This document shows positions 26,811 through 36,170 of a DNA stretch of 64,000 nucleotides, one piece after another (the stretch's first letter is position 1; the number at the start of each line of letters is the position of its first letter). This DNA is from Cellulosimicrobium marinum (GTDB lineage: Bacteria > Actinomycetota > Actinomycetes > Actinomycetales > Cellulomonadaceae). The translations under genes were made by a program, and so were the position numbers. The notes below the pieces were generated by a model, which saw only the letters and a program-made list of their open reading frames with translations, did not search any database and had not been told where the DNA came from. The stretch is from the NCBI RefSeq assembly GCF_020551945.1, contig NZ_JAJBZH010000004.1, positions 186,001 to 250,000 of the forward strand, in the 5' to 3' direction.

Positions 26811-28732
26811 GCGCCGAGCTGCTCGCCGAGGCCCGCCGGCTCGCCGACGCGGGCGACGCCGCGGGGTGCGCCGCGGTCCTCGCCCGCGTCGCGGCCGACC
26901 CGGGCAGCACGAGCGCGTGGGCCGCGGCCGACCGTCTCGCGGCGCGCCTGCCCCGCTCGGACGACGGGACCGCTCCCTGGGCGCGGCGCACCGTGCGCCT
27001 CGCGCTGCTCGCGTCCCACACGAGCGGCCCGATGGCGTCGGCGCTGCGTGTCGCGGCGCTCGCGCACGGCGTCGCGCTCGACGTCCACGAGGCGCCCTAC
27101 CACGCGTACGAGCAGGAGATCGCGGACCCGACCTCGGGCACCTACGCGTCCCGGCCGGACGTCGTGCTGCTCGCCGTCGACCAGCGCGAGGCGCGGCTGG
27201 CCGAGGTCTCCGGGGCGCCGGACGACGACGTGCGGCGCGAGGTGCAGCGGTGGCGGGCGCACTGGGACCTGCTGCGCGAGCGCAGCCGCGCCCTCGTGCT
27301 CCAGACGTCGTTCGTGCCGCCCGCGCACGACGCGCTGGGCGACGTCGCGCTGCGGACCCCCGGTGCGCGCCGTCGGCTCCTGCGGCGCGTCAACGACGAG
27401 CTCGCGCTCGCGGGAGACGCGGGCGCGGTCCTCGTCGACGCGGAGGCGGTCGCCGCCCAGGTGGGCGCGGCCGTGTGGGAGGAGCCGCGGTACTGGTTCG
27501 CGGGCAAGCAGGCCGTCGGTCCGGGTGCGCTGCCGTTCCTCGCCCGCCGGGTGGCCGACGTCCTGGCCGGCGCCCTCGGGCTCGGGCGCAAGGTCGTCGT
27601 GCTCGACCTCGACAACACGCTGTGGGGCGGGGTCGTCGGCGAGGACGGCGTGGGCGGCCTGGTCCTCGGGGACGGTCCCGCGGGCGAGGCGTTCGCCGCG
27701 TTCCAGGCGTACGCGGCGTCGCTGCGCACGCGCGGGCTGCTGCTCGCCGTCTGCTCGAAGAACAACCCGGCCGACGCGCGGGCCCCGTTCGAGCAGCACC
27801 CCGAGATGCGCCTGCGGCTCGACGACCTCGTCGCGTTCGAGGCCTCCTGGGACACCAAGCCCGAGGCCCTGCGGCGCATCGCCAAGCAGCTCGACGTCGG
27901 CCTCGACGCCCTCGTCCTCGTCGACGACAACCCGGCCGAGCGGGAGATCGTGCGCCAGCTCCTCCCGCAGGTGGGCGTCGTCGAGCTGCCCGCCCAGCCC
28001 AGCGGGTACGTCGCGGCCGTCGCGTCGTACCCCGGGCTGCAGTCGGCGGGGCTGACGGCCGACGACGCGCGCCGCACCGAGCAGTACCACGCCCGCCGGG
28101 AGGCGGCCGAGCTGGAGGGACGTGCCGCGACCCGGGAGGACTTCCTCGCGAGCCTGCGGACCACGGCCCGGGTCGAGCCCCTCGACGACGTGAACCTCGC
28201 CCGCGTGGTGCAGCTCGTCGGCAAGACGAACCAGCTCAACCTCACGGGCCGCCGTCACCAGGCCGCCGACCTGCTCGACCTCGCCGCCCGGCCGGGCGGC
28301 CTCGTATGGGGCCTGCGCGTCGCGGACCGGTTCGACGACCACGGGCTCGTCGGCGTCGTCGCCGCCGTGCCCAGCGGCCACGACCTGCGCGTCGACACGT
28401 TCGTGCTGTCCTGCCGCGTCCTCGGCCGCACCGCCGAGCGTGCGCTCCTCGACGCCCTGCACGCGCGCGCCGCGGTCGACGGCAGGCGGCGGATCCTCGG
28501 CGAGTTCGTCGCGACCGAGCGCAACGCGCCCGCGCGACCGATTCTCGCCGAGGCCGGGTTCCGACCCGTCGAGGCGCCGCCGGGCGGCGACCCGGCGGCC
28601 GAGTGGTGGGCGCTCGACGTCGCGGAGCAGCGGGTCGGGTCGCCGTACGTCGCGTGGACGGGGCCGGACGGCTCCGCCGGAGGAGGGGAGGCCGGAGCGC
28701 CGCCCCCGGACGAGGAGGACGCACGTGGATGA
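26807..28732 (+). CDS. FkbH-like HAD-IIIC protein with C-terminal GNAT-like domain
   Basis: A 641-residue protein. An N-terminal domain of about 250 residues precedes the HAD motif VLDLDNTLWGG (about residues 263-273), with CSKNNP and VDDNPAER as the later HAD motifs; residues about 470-620 form an acetyltransferase-like domain (KTNQLNLTGRR is characteristic of the FkbH family). FkbH proteins take 1,3-bisphosphoglycerate and load a glyceryl unit on an acyl carrier protein in polyketide pathways; related proteins occur in glycan loci. Here the ACP gene follows directly with 8 bases of overlap. GTG 26807 overlaps the previous stop. Confidence 0.9.
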   Translation: MSAELLAEARRLADAGDAAGCAAVLARVAADPGSTSAWAAADRLAARLPRSDDGTAPWARRTVRLALLASHTSGPMASALRVAALAHGVALDVHEAPYHAYEQEIADPTSGTYASRPDVVLLAVDQREARLAEVSGAPDDDVRREVQRWRAHWDLLRERSRALVLQTSFVPPAHDALGDVALRTPGARRRLLRRVNDELALAGDAGAVLVDAEAVAAQVGAAVWEEPRYWFAGKQAVGPGALPFLARRVADVLAGALGLGRKVVVLDLDNTLWGGVVGEDGVGGLVLGDGPAGEAFAAFQAYAASLRTRGLLLAVCSKNNPADARAPFEQHPEMRLRLDDLVAFEASWDTKPEALRRIAKQLDVGLDALVLVDDNPAEREIVRQLLPQVGVVELPAQPSGYVAAVASYPGLQSAGLTADDARRTEQYHARREAAELEGRAATREDFLASLRTTARVEPLDDVNLARVVQLVGKTNQLNLTGRRHQAADLLDLAARPGGLVWGLRVADRFDDHGLVGVVAAVPSGHDLRVDTFVLSCRVLGRTAERALLDALHARAAVDGRRRILGEFVATERNAPARPILAEAGFRPVEAPPGGDPAAEWWALDVAEQRVGSPYVAWTGPDGSAGGGEAGAPPPDEEDARG

Positions 28733-28961
28733 CGTGGAGGCGGGCGTGGTCGAGGTGCTGCGCGAGGTGTTCGCCCGGCCGGACCTGGAGGTGACGCCGG
28801 CGACCACCGCCGCCGACGTCGAGGGCTGGGACTCCCTCGCGCACCTCAGCGTCCTCTTCTCGCTGGAGAGCAGGTTCGGCGTCCAGTTCACCGACACCGA
28901 GATGGGGTCCATCCAGGACGTCGGTGAGCTCACCGAGTCCATCCGGGCCAAGCGCGGCTGA
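28725..28961 (+). CDS. Acyl carrier protein
   Basis: A 78-residue discrete carrier protein. The phosphopantetheine attachment serine is S37 in GWDSLAHL, and the following helix and FTDTEMGSIQDVGEL fit the four-helix fold. The GTG at 28725 has GAGGAGGAC upstream and overlaps the FkbH-like gene by 8 bases, ensuring joint expression. No ketosynthase or other polyketide enzymes are near, so the loaded acyl group is presumably handed to a sugar. Confidence 0.9.
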   Translation: MDDVEAGVVEVLREVFARPDLEVTPATTAADVEGWDSLAHLSVLFSLESRFGVQFTDTEMGSIQDVGELTESIRAKRG

Positions 28962-28971
28962 GGAGCACGCC

Positions 28972-29970
28972 GTGACCGTCACGTCCCCCGTGGTGTCGGT
29001 CGTCATCCCCGCGCGCGACGCCGCGGCGACGCTGGGCGAGCAGCTGCTCGCCCTGTGCCCGCAGGTCGAGGCCGTCCGGGGCGAGGTCGTCGTCGCCGAC
29101 AACGGGTCGCGCGACGCCACCCCCGACGTCGTCGCACGCGCCGCGCGGCGCTGGCCCGTCGTGCGCCTGGTCGACGCGTCCTCCGGGCACGGTCCCGGCG
29201 GGGCGCGCAACGTCGGTGTCGCCGCGGCGCGGGCGCCCGTCGTCGCGTTCTGCGACGCCGACGACGTCGTCTCCGGCGGGTGGCTCGCCGCGCTGCTGAG
29301 CGCCGCGCAGGACGGGCGCCTCGTCGCGGGCCCGCTCGACCGCGAGCGCCTCGGCGGCGGTCAGTCCTGGCAGCAGCAGGTCGACGGGCTCATGCGCAAC
29401 CCGATCATGCCGGGCCTGTACTGCGCGGGGGCGGGCAACCTCGCGCTGCGCCGCGTCGACTTCCTCGCCCTGGGCGGGTTCGTCGCGGAGCTGCGCGCGG
29501 GCGAGGACGTCGACCTGTGCTGGCGCGCCCAGCTCGCCGGCCTGGAGATGGCCCTCGCCGAGAGTGCCGTGGTGCACGTCCGGGCGCGGTCGTCGCTGCG
29601 CGGTCTCTACCGCCAGATGTACGGCTGGGGGACGGGGTCGCGGGTCCTCGAGCAGCGGTACGCGGTGCTGCGGGCCGCGGGCCTCGGCGACGGCCCGGAC
29701 GGAGCCCCCGAGGCGCCTGCCGTCGACGAGGGCAGCGGGGGCGAGGCGCCGCTCCCGGTGTCCGCCCGCAAGACGCTCGTCCGACGCGCCGCACGGCTCC
29801 TCACGACGTCGGGGCGTGCCGACGCGGCGTCGGCGCTCGCGGAACGGCGCGGGCGTGCGCGCGGTGACTTCGGCACCCCGGTCCCCGTCCTCACGCTCGC
29901 CGACGTCGCGGCTGCCCGCGAGCGCGTCCGGCGCGCGCACGCGGAGGACGACGGCGCGCCCCCGGCCTGA
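28972..29970 (+). CDS. GT2-family glycosyltransferase
   Basis: A 332-residue GT-A enzyme: VSVVIPARDAAATLGEQL, ADNGSRDATPD, and the DxD motif FCDADD near residue 98, then GAGNLALRR and GEDVDLCWRAQ. A C-terminal extension of about 90 residues is unassigned. GTG 28972 has TGAGGAGC upstream. It ends the acyl-decoration operon, so its sugar may be the one that receives the ACP-bound group. Confidence 0.87.
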   Translation: MTVTSPVVSVVIPARDAAATLGEQLLALCPQVEAVRGEVVVADNGSRDATPDVVARAARRWPVVRLVDASSGHGPGGARNVGVAAARAPVVAFCDADDVVSGGWLAALLSAAQDGRLVAGPLDRERLGGGQSWQQQVDGLMRNPIMPGLYCAGAGNLALRRVDFLALGGFVAELRAGEDVDLCWRAQLAGLEMALAESAVVHVRARSSLRGLYRQMYGWGTGSRVLEQRYAVLRAAGLGDGPDGAPEAPAVDEGSGGEAPLPVSARKTLVRRAARLLTTSGRADAASALAERRGRARGDFGTPVPVLTLADVAAARERVRRAHAEDDGAPPA

Positions 29971-30007
29971 CCAGGCCGGCCGTCCGGTCGCGTGAGCACG
30001 CGGTGCG

Positions 30008-30793
30008 TCAGCGCACGAGGTCGGGGCCGTAGCTGCGCAGGGCGCCGTCGGCGAGGAGGTCGCCCACCGGGCCGGGGCGCAGGCCCGCCTCGGTGGTCCC
30101 GGCGAGGATCCGGCGCAGGAGGTCGGCCCGGTCGAACCGGGGCAGCTCCGCGGGGTCGTCGGCGAGCTCGGGGTCGGCCCGGTCGTCGTGCAGCAGGAGG
30201 AACGCCCCGGGCCGCAGCGTGCTCAGGGCGTGCGCCGCGAGGTCGGCCTCCGTGCCGTGCACCCAGTCGCGCGCCTCGGCGGTCCACAGGACCACGTCGA
30301 GGCCCCGGGCGCGCAGGAGCGCGTTGACGCGCAGCGTGCTCGCGCCGTACGGCGGGCGGAACAGCCGGACCGGTACCTGCGCGACGTCCTCCACGGCTCG
30401 GCGCGCGTCGAGCACCGACGAGACCGCGGCCCGGGTCGGCAGGTGCGTCAGGCGCCGGTGGTCCGCCCCGTGCAGCGCGACCTCGTGCCCCTCGGCGACC
30501 ATCCGGGCGAGAAGTGCCGGGTTGCGCCGGGCCGGGCCGGCCAGCACGAAGAACGTCGCGCGGACGCCGTGGGCGGCGAGCACGTCGAGGACGCGCGGCG
30601 TGTGCTCGGGGTGGGGGCCGTCGTCGTACGTCAGGGCGACGCGGTCCGTCGCCGGGGCGCCCCGGAACGCGGGCAGCACCGGGCGGAGCAACGCACCCGC
30701 CACCGTCTCCAGCAGCCGGTCCCGCGCACCCACCGGCCGGGGCACGTCGGCGTCCCCGAGCACGCGGCGGCGCACCACCCGGTCGCGGTTCAC
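30008..30793 (-). CDS. NodB-type polysaccharide deacetylase
   Basis: A 261-residue carbohydrate esterase 4 domain. Motif 1 TYDDGPH carries the catalytic base and metal aspartates, motif 2 is HGADHRRLTH, motif 3 RPPYGA, and LLLHDD supplies the late histidine. No signal peptide or membrane helix is obvious, so it may act on cytosolic lipid-linked sugars. GTG 30793 overlaps the upstream stop (GTGA). Last gene of the long minus-strand operon that begins at 38212 or 39113. Confidence 0.88.
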   Translation of the reverse strand: MNRDRVVRRRVLGDADVPRPVGARDRLLETVAGALLRPVLPAFRGAPATDRVALTYDDGPHPEHTPRVLDVLAAHGVRATFFVLAGPARRNPALLARMVAEGHEVALHGADHRRLTHLPTRAAVSSVLDARRAVEDVAQVPVRLFRPPYGASTLRVNALLRARGLDVVLWTAEARDWVHGTEADLAAHALSTLRPGAFLLLHDDRADPELADDPAELPRFDRADLLRRILAGTTEAGLRPGPVGDLLADGALRSYGPDLVR

Positions 30794-31932
30794 GGGACCC
30801 GGTCCAGCACGGCGTCGAGGTCTGCGCGGGACCGACCCCAGGAGCACGCCTCCGCGTGCGTCCTCGCCGCCACCTGCGCCCGCACGAGCGCCGCGCGGTC
30901 GTCCGCGAGGTGCTCGAGGGCCTCGGCCAGCTCACGCTCGTCGTCGGGGCGGACCAGGAGGGCCGCGTCGCCCGCGAGCTCCGGGATGCCGCCGACCGCG
31001 CTCGCGACCACCGCGGCGCCGCTCGCCATGCCCTCCAGGACCGTGAGCCCGCTCGGCTCGGCCCAGACCGACGGCACGACGACGACGTCGGCGTCCTGCA
31101 GGAGGGCCGCGAGCGCCGGCCGGTCCTGGAAGGGCAGGAACGTCACCCGGTCCGCGACGGGCGCGGCGCGCTCGCGCAGCGACCGCTCGTACGCCGAGGG
31201 CGCGGCGGTCGCGTCGAAGCCCTGCGAACCGACCACCGTGGTCCGGACGTCCGGCCGGTCGAGCCGCGCCAGGGCGTCGAGGAGCACGTGGACGCCCTTG
31301 TCCGGGACGACGCGGCCCACGAACAGCACGTGCAGCACCCCGTCGTCGCGTCGAGCGGCCGGGGGGTGGAAGACGTCGGTGTCCACCCCGTTGCGCACGA
31401 CCTCGACCCGTCCCGCGAGCCCGGGACCCACCTGGTCGCGGACCCGGTCCGCGAGGAACGAGCTCACGCACACGATCGCGGCCGCACCGCCGAGCACGCG
31501 GCGGACCTCCGCGGCGCCGTAGCTGCGCAGCAGGTCGTTGTGCGCGTACAGGACCGCCGCGTGCCGCGCGTCGACGAGGGGGACGAGCTGCGGCGCGTTG
31601 TGCGCGACGACGACCGACCGCGGCCACGCGGTCTGGTCGACGAGGGCGGCGCGCAGCGGCCGTCGCGTCCCGGGCCGGGGGAGCCCGACGCGGCCGAGCG
31701 CGGCGTCGGCGTACCGCCACGCGCGGCCTGCGCCCGGGACCGGGGCGTACTCCAGGACGTCGGCGGACGCGTACCGGTCCGGGTAGGTGCCGTGCGCGAC
31801 GAGGACCGCCGGGCGGCGCCGCGCGGCCCCGGCGAGACCGTGGACGACCGTCGGCACCGCCGACCCCGTGCGGGGCGAGAAGTGGTCGCCGGGCGTGAGG
31901 ACGTGCACCTCGCGCGGCCGCTCCCCGGTCAT
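30790..31932 (-). CDS. GT4-family glycosyltransferase
   Basis: A 380-residue GT-B enzyme: HVLTPGDHFSPRTGSAVPTVV at the start (like exopolysaccharide mannosyl/glucosyltransferases), VLFVGRVVPDKGVHVLL, and the E-x7-E-type motif WAEPSGLTVLEGMASG. Overlaps both neighbours by 4 bases. Three consecutive genes here (30790-34261) are similar in layout and may derive from duplication. Confidence 0.87.
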   Translation of the reverse strand: MTGERPREVHVLTPGDHFSPRTGSAVPTVVHGLAGAARRRPAVLVAHGTYPDRYASADVLEYAPVPGAGRAWRYADAALGRVGLPRPGTRRPLRAALVDQTAWPRSVVVAHNAPQLVPLVDARHAAVLYAHNDLLRSYGAAEVRRVLGGAAAIVCVSSFLADRVRDQVGPGLAGRVEVVRNGVDTDVFHPPAARRDDGVLHVLFVGRVVPDKGVHVLLDALARLDRPDVRTTVVGSQGFDATAAPSAYERSLRERAAPVADRVTFLPFQDRPALAALLQDADVVVVPSVWAEPSGLTVLEGMASGAAVVASAVGGIPELAGDAALLVRPDDERELAEALEHLADDRAALVRAQVAARTHAEACSWGRSRADLDAVLDRVP

Positions 31933-33059
31933 GCGGGCCTCGGCGTCGCGTCGAGGACGTCGACCAGCGCCCCGACCGACGCCGACCAGGAGAAGGTCTC
32001 GGCACGTTCGCGCGCACGCCGTGCGAGGTCGGCACGGAGCGCCGGGTCCCGCTCGAGCCCGGCCAGCGCGTCGGCGACCGGTTCGGTACCGAGGTCGACG
32101 AGCCTCGCGCAGTCACCGACGACCTCGGCCAGCCCGCCGGACGGGACGGCGACGACGGCGCACCCCGACGCCATCGCCTCCAGGGCCGCCAGCGAGAACG
32201 GCTCGGGCACGGCGGTCAGCGCGAGGGCGACGTCCTGCTCGCGCAGGAGCCTGGGCATGTCGGCGTGCGGCACCTCGCCGACGTACGTGGCGCCGGCTCG
32301 GTCCAGGGCGGTGCGCAGCTCGTCCTGGTACGCGCGGACGCGGTCGGCGTCCATGCCGAACGTCCGCAGCGCCCCGGCCACGGTGAGCTCGACCGGGACT
32401 CCACGTGCCCGGAGCGCGGCGACGGCGCGGGCCGCGACGACCTGCCCCTTGTTCGGGTCGATCCGGGCGTGCACGACGACGCGGAGCGGCCCCGGGCGTC
32501 GCTCGCCCTCGCGCGGCCGGAAGGCGGCGACGTCGACGCCGTTGGGCACGACGTCGATCCGGTCGAGGGGGACGCCGTGCCGTTCCGCGGTCCAGCGCCG
32601 CACGTAGTCGCTTACGGCGACCATCCGGCACGTGGCTCCGGCGTCGGCGACGGCGTCGTCCACGACGAGGTTGTGGAGCCAGAGGACGACGCGGCGGTCG
32701 TGACGCGCGAGCTTCGCCGCGAGCCGGGCGTCGTTGTGGACCACGACGGTCCCGGCGGGAGCGGACGCGACCACCTGTGCGCGGTAGGTGTCGAAGGGGT
32801 CGGCCGGGCCTCGCCGCGCCAGCCGCCGGAGCCGGCGCGCCGCGCGGGTGACCGGCGACGGCGACGCGCTCCACGGCGTGGTGGTGAGGGCCACGTCGGC
32901 GAGGGGAGCGCCGCGCACGCGGGAGGAGACGACGGCCACCTCGCGGCCGCGCGCGACGAGACCCTGCGCGAGGTGGGCGGTGACCGTCGCGACGGCTCCG
33001 GAGCCGACCCGGCCGAACGGCTCGTCCGCCGGCAGCACGAACGTCGTGGGGGTGCTCAT
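31929..33059 (-). CDS. GT4-family glycosyltransferase
   Basis: A 376-residue GT-B enzyme. N-terminal LPADEPFGRVGSGAVATV, donor-domain VVHARIDPNKGQVVAA and the E-x7-E-type motif VPEPFSLAALEAMASG. Coupled by 4-base overlaps. The adjacent enzymes share the HNDARL/HNDLL-like and NGVD segments, which supports a paralogous origin. Donor unknown. Confidence 0.87.
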   Translation of the reverse strand: MSTPTTFVLPADEPFGRVGSGAVATVTAHLAQGLVARGREVAVVSSRVRGAPLADVALTTTPWSASPSPVTRAARRLRRLARRGPADPFDTYRAQVVASAPAGTVVVHNDARLAAKLARHDRRVVLWLHNLVVDDAVADAGATCRMVAVSDYVRRWTAERHGVPLDRIDVVPNGVDVAAFRPREGERRPGPLRVVVHARIDPNKGQVVAARAVAALRARGVPVELTVAGALRTFGMDADRVRAYQDELRTALDRAGATYVGEVPHADMPRLLREQDVALALTAVPEPFSLAALEAMASGCAVVAVPSGGLAEVVGDCARLVDLGTEPVADALAGLERDPALRADLARRARERAETFSWSASVGALVDVLDATPRPA

Positions 33060-34261
33060 GCCGGGTCCGGGTCGGGGTCCGGGGCCGCCGGGGCCGACGG
33101 CCTCGCGTCGACGAGCGCCGACCACGTGCGCGACCACGTGAACGTCTCGGCACGGCGCCGGGCCGACGCGCCGAGTGCCGCACGGCGACCGGCGTCCGCC
33201 AGCAGGGGCTCGAGCGCCGCCGCCAGCTCCGACGGCGACTCGCGCGGGACGAGGACCCCCGCGTCGCCGACGAGCTCCGGCGTCCCGCCGGTCGCGGACG
33301 CGACGAGAGGCAGGCCCGTGGCGAGCCCTTCGAGGACCGTCAGGGCGCAGGGCTCGTCCCACCGGGACGCGAGGACCTGCACGTCGGCACGTCGCAGCAC
33401 CGGGGGCAGGTCCGCCCGCGGGACGTGGCCGCTCGTCTCGACCTCGAGCCCGGCGGCGCGCAACGCACGCACCCGGTCCGCGACGGCCTCGCCGAACGGG
33501 CCGCCGTCGGAGAAGCCCCAGTTGGTGTCGCCGATGACGAGGACCCGGACCCGGACGCCACGGCGGTGCAGGATCCCGGCCGCGTCGAGGAAGACGTCGA
33601 GGCCCTTCTCGACGGCGACACGGCCCAGGTGGGCGACCGTCGGCACGTCGTCCGCACCGGGGGCGTCGTCGGCGGCCCGCGGCGCGAAGCGGGCCGTGTC
33701 CACCCCGTTGCGCGCGACGTCGACACTGCCCGGGGAGAGGCGGTAGACCTGCTCGACGGCGCGTGCGAGGTAGGCGCTCACTGCCACGGTGCGCACGCGC
33801 GAGCCGTGCACGGAGGCGTACGCGCGCCGCCAGCGGTCGTCGGCCACCTCGAGGTTGTGGAACCAGTGCACGACCCGCACGCCGGGCAGGGCACGGGCGA
33901 GGTGCACCGCGACCTCGGGGTCGTTGCTGCAGACCGCGACCTCGGGCGGGTCGCGACGCAGCTCCGCCGAGACGAGCCGCGCGAACGACGCCTGGTCGGC
34001 GTGGGCCCAGCCGGAGACGCGTCGCAGCGCGCGCCCCGCGCGCCGCCCGGCGAACGGGAGGGGGCGCGGTCGGACCACCCGGACGAGCGGGGTCGGGTAG
34101 GAGGGAGCCGTCGTGCCGCGGGTGACGACCCGGTCGACCCGGCGCGTCCCCTCCGGCGTGCGCAGCAGCTCCCACAGGCACGTCGCGATCGCGCCGCTCA
34201 CCGTCGGGGTGAAGGTCTCCCGGGAGTTGTTGACGAGGGCGACGCGGCTCTCGGGGCTCAT
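33056..34261 (-). CDS. GT4-family glycosyltransferase
   Basis: A 401-residue GT-B enzyme: NNSRETFTPTVSGAIATCL, VAHLGRVAVEKGLDVFL, and E-x7-E-type WDEPCALTVLEGLATG. The sequence GGGTGAA at 34207-34213 encodes part of FTP in the opposite sense and is coding, not a promoter box. Pro/Asp-rich C-terminal end. Coupled to neighbours by 4-base overlaps. Confidence 0.87.
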   Translation of the reverse strand: MSPESRVALVNNSRETFTPTVSGAIATCLWELLRTPEGTRRVDRVVTRGTTAPSYPTPLVRVVRPRPLPFAGRRAGRALRRVSGWAHADQASFARLVSAELRRDPPEVAVCSNDPEVAVHLARALPGVRVVHWFHNLEVADDRWRRAYASVHGSRVRTVAVSAYLARAVEQVYRLSPGSVDVARNGVDTARFAPRAADDAPGADDVPTVAHLGRVAVEKGLDVFLDAAGILHRRGVRVRVLVIGDTNWGFSDGGPFGEAVADRVRALRAAGLEVETSGHVPRADLPPVLRRADVQVLASRWDEPCALTVLEGLATGLPLVASATGGTPELVGDAGVLVPRESPSELAAALEPLLADAGRRAALGASARRRAETFTWSRTWSALVDARPSAPAAPDPDPDPA

Positions 34262-35208
34262 CCGGCGGCCTCCGGGCGCAGCACCAGCCCGCGCTCGTCG
34301 TACCGGGGCGGCACGGGCCGCAGCCGCAGCATCTCCCGGTGGAACGCGAGCTCGCGGCGCGCCTGGAGCAGACGTTCGTCGAACCCGTCCCGGGCGAGGG
34401 CGCGCCGGAGCGCCAGCCGTGCGCCGTGCGCCGCAAGCCGCGCGCGCTGCCACCGCAGCCTCGTGTGCAGCCAGTGGTGGTAGAGGAACGCGTCGCACCG
34501 GCCGTACCCCTCCGCCTGTCGGCCCAGGCGGTCGGCGTCGAGACGGTCCGGCGAGAAGTGGTGCCGCACGACGGCGTCCGCCACCCCCCGGACGCGGAAG
34601 CCCGCCTCGAGCGCCTGGACGTAGAGGACGACGTCCTCGGCACCGGGGTAGCGGGCCGTCCCCAGCATCGGGTCGAAGGACAGCGTGTCGAGCACGGCCC
34701 GGGAGAGCGCCACGTTCGCGCCCATGGGGCACGGGGAGACCGCCGGCGGCTCGGGCACGTGGGCGAAGTAGGACGCGCGCAGCAGGTCGGTCATCCAGGG
34801 TCGCTCGAGGTCGTCCGCCATCCGCACGCCGCCCGCGACGACGTCCGCCTCCCCGGCCCGGACGGGTGCCGTGAGCGCCACGAGCCAGTGGGGCGGGACG
34901 ACCACGTCGTCGTCGGTGTAGGCGATGACCGCTCCGCGCGCCGCCCGGGCGCCGGTCTCGCGGGCGCGTCCGATGCCCGCGACGGGTTCGCCGACCCGCC
35001 GCACCCGGGAGTCCTGCGCGGCGACGTCGTCGACCAGCGAGGCGGTGCCGTCCCGGGAGCCGTTGTCGACGACGACGAGCTCGGTGGTGAGCCCGGCGTC
35101 GGCCGCGACGTCCAGGGCCTCGCGGACGGACGCGACCGACCGCCCGAGCCGCTCGGCCCGGTCCCGCGTGCAGACGACGACGGAGACGTCCACGTGCTCG
35201 CCGCTCAC
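34258..35208 (-). CDS. GT2-family glycosyltransferase
   Basis: A 316-residue GT-A enzyme: VSVVVCTRDRAERLGRSV, VVDNGSRDGT, and the metal-binding YTDDDVVVP near residue 95; MGANVALSR and PGAEDVVLYV are typical later elements. GTG 35208 overlaps the preceding stop (GTGA). The C-terminal 80 residues are helical and basic, perhaps for membrane contact. Confidence 0.87.
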   Translation of the reverse strand: MSGEHVDVSVVVCTRDRAERLGRSVASVREALDVAADAGLTTELVVVDNGSRDGTASLVDDVAAQDSRVRRVGEPVAGIGRARETGARAARGAVIAYTDDDVVVPPHWLVALTAPVRAGEADVVAGGVRMADDLERPWMTDLLRASYFAHVPEPPAVSPCPMGANVALSRAVLDTLSFDPMLGTARYPGAEDVVLYVQALEAGFRVRGVADAVVRHHFSPDRLDADRLGRQAEGYGRCDAFLYHHWLHTRLRWQRARLAAHGARLALRRALARDGFDERLLQARRELAFHREMLRLRPVPPRYDERGLVLRPEAAG

Positions 35209-36170
35209 CCGGCCGCCACGAGCGCGTCGAGGTCGTCGGTGATGGCCGCGAGCGGCCCGTCGCCGACCTTGCGGGCGAACGCGGCGCGCGAGCGACGGGC
35301 GGCGTCGAGGTCCTCGGGCCGCAGGACGAGGTGCGGCAGGCGGTCGAACCTCTCCCACGGCGCGTAGGTGGTGCGGCGGTCGTGCACGACGAGCCCGGGG
35401 GTGTTGTGCAGGACGGACTGGAGGAACGACTCGTCGGGGACGAGGGTCCGGGAGAAGTGCCGCAGCACAGCCGGCGACGCGGCCAGCGCCGCCTCGCGCG
35501 CCGCGCTCCCGAGCGCCATCCACTGGTCGCCCTTGTGCAGGGTCCACCCTGGTTCGGGGAAGGGCGCCCGGCGCAGCGCGACGGCGTACCCACGACCCCA
35601 GAGCTGCATCGCCGCGGGGTACGCGTCGCGGTGGCCGAACCGCTCCTCGAGGCGGCGCGTCACCGCGTCGGCGACCCGGGCGACGGGTGCCGCCGACGGG
35701 CGCGGCACGACGAACCAGCGCGCCCCGTAGCGTCGCGTCTCGTCCCACGCGAGCGGGTGCCGCCCGTCCTCGGCCCGTGCGCGGCGCACCGGGCGGGAGC
35801 GGAGGACCGCGTCGGCGCCCGAGGTGCGGAGCTCGTCCTCGAACCCGGCGAGGTCACGGACCGGCCAGTCCTCGCCCGAGACGAGGACCGACCAGTCCGT
35901 CCCGGCCTCGGCGGCGGCCGCGAGCAGGGCGAGCGTGGCCTCCACGAGCGACCAGTCGCCCCACCGCGTCCGGACGCGACGCTCGATGACGTGCGCGCCG
36001 CGGGGCAGGTCACGGGGCGGCGGCTCCGTCGCGGAGGCGTCCCAGTGCACGAGGACCACGGCGTCCGGGCTGAGGGAGAGCACCCTCCGGGCGAGCCGCG
36101 TGACCTGCTCGGGTCGGCGGTGACCCAGGACGAGGTACGCGCACCGACCACGCCCGCCGTCAGATGACAT
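35205..36170 (-). CDS. GT14-like (core-2/I-branching type) glycosyltransferase
   Basis: A 321-residue protein with the hallmark elements of the branching beta-glycosyltransferase family: AYLVLGHRRPEQVTRL and VHWDASA at the N-terminus, LVSGEDWPVR, then TLHKGDQWMALG and LVPDESFLQSVLHNTP. In bacteria such enzymes add branching xylose or GlcNAc-like residues; the substrate here is unknown. It overlaps the ABC permease gene by 11 bases. Confidence 0.82.
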   Translation of the reverse strand: MSSDGGRGRCAYLVLGHRRPEQVTRLARRVLSLSPDAVVLVHWDASATEPPPRDLPRGAHVIERRVRTRWGDWSLVEATLALLAAAAEAGTDWSVLVSGEDWPVRDLAGFEDELRTSGADAVLRSRPVRRARAEDGRHPLAWDETRRYGARWFVVPRPSAAPVARVADAVTRRLEERFGHRDAYPAAMQLWGRGYAVALRRAPFPEPGWTLHKGDQWMALGSAAREAALAASPAVLRHFSRTLVPDESFLQSVLHNTPGLVVHDRRTTYAPWERFDRLPHLVLRPEDLDAARRSRAAFARKVGDGPLAAITDDLDALVAAG

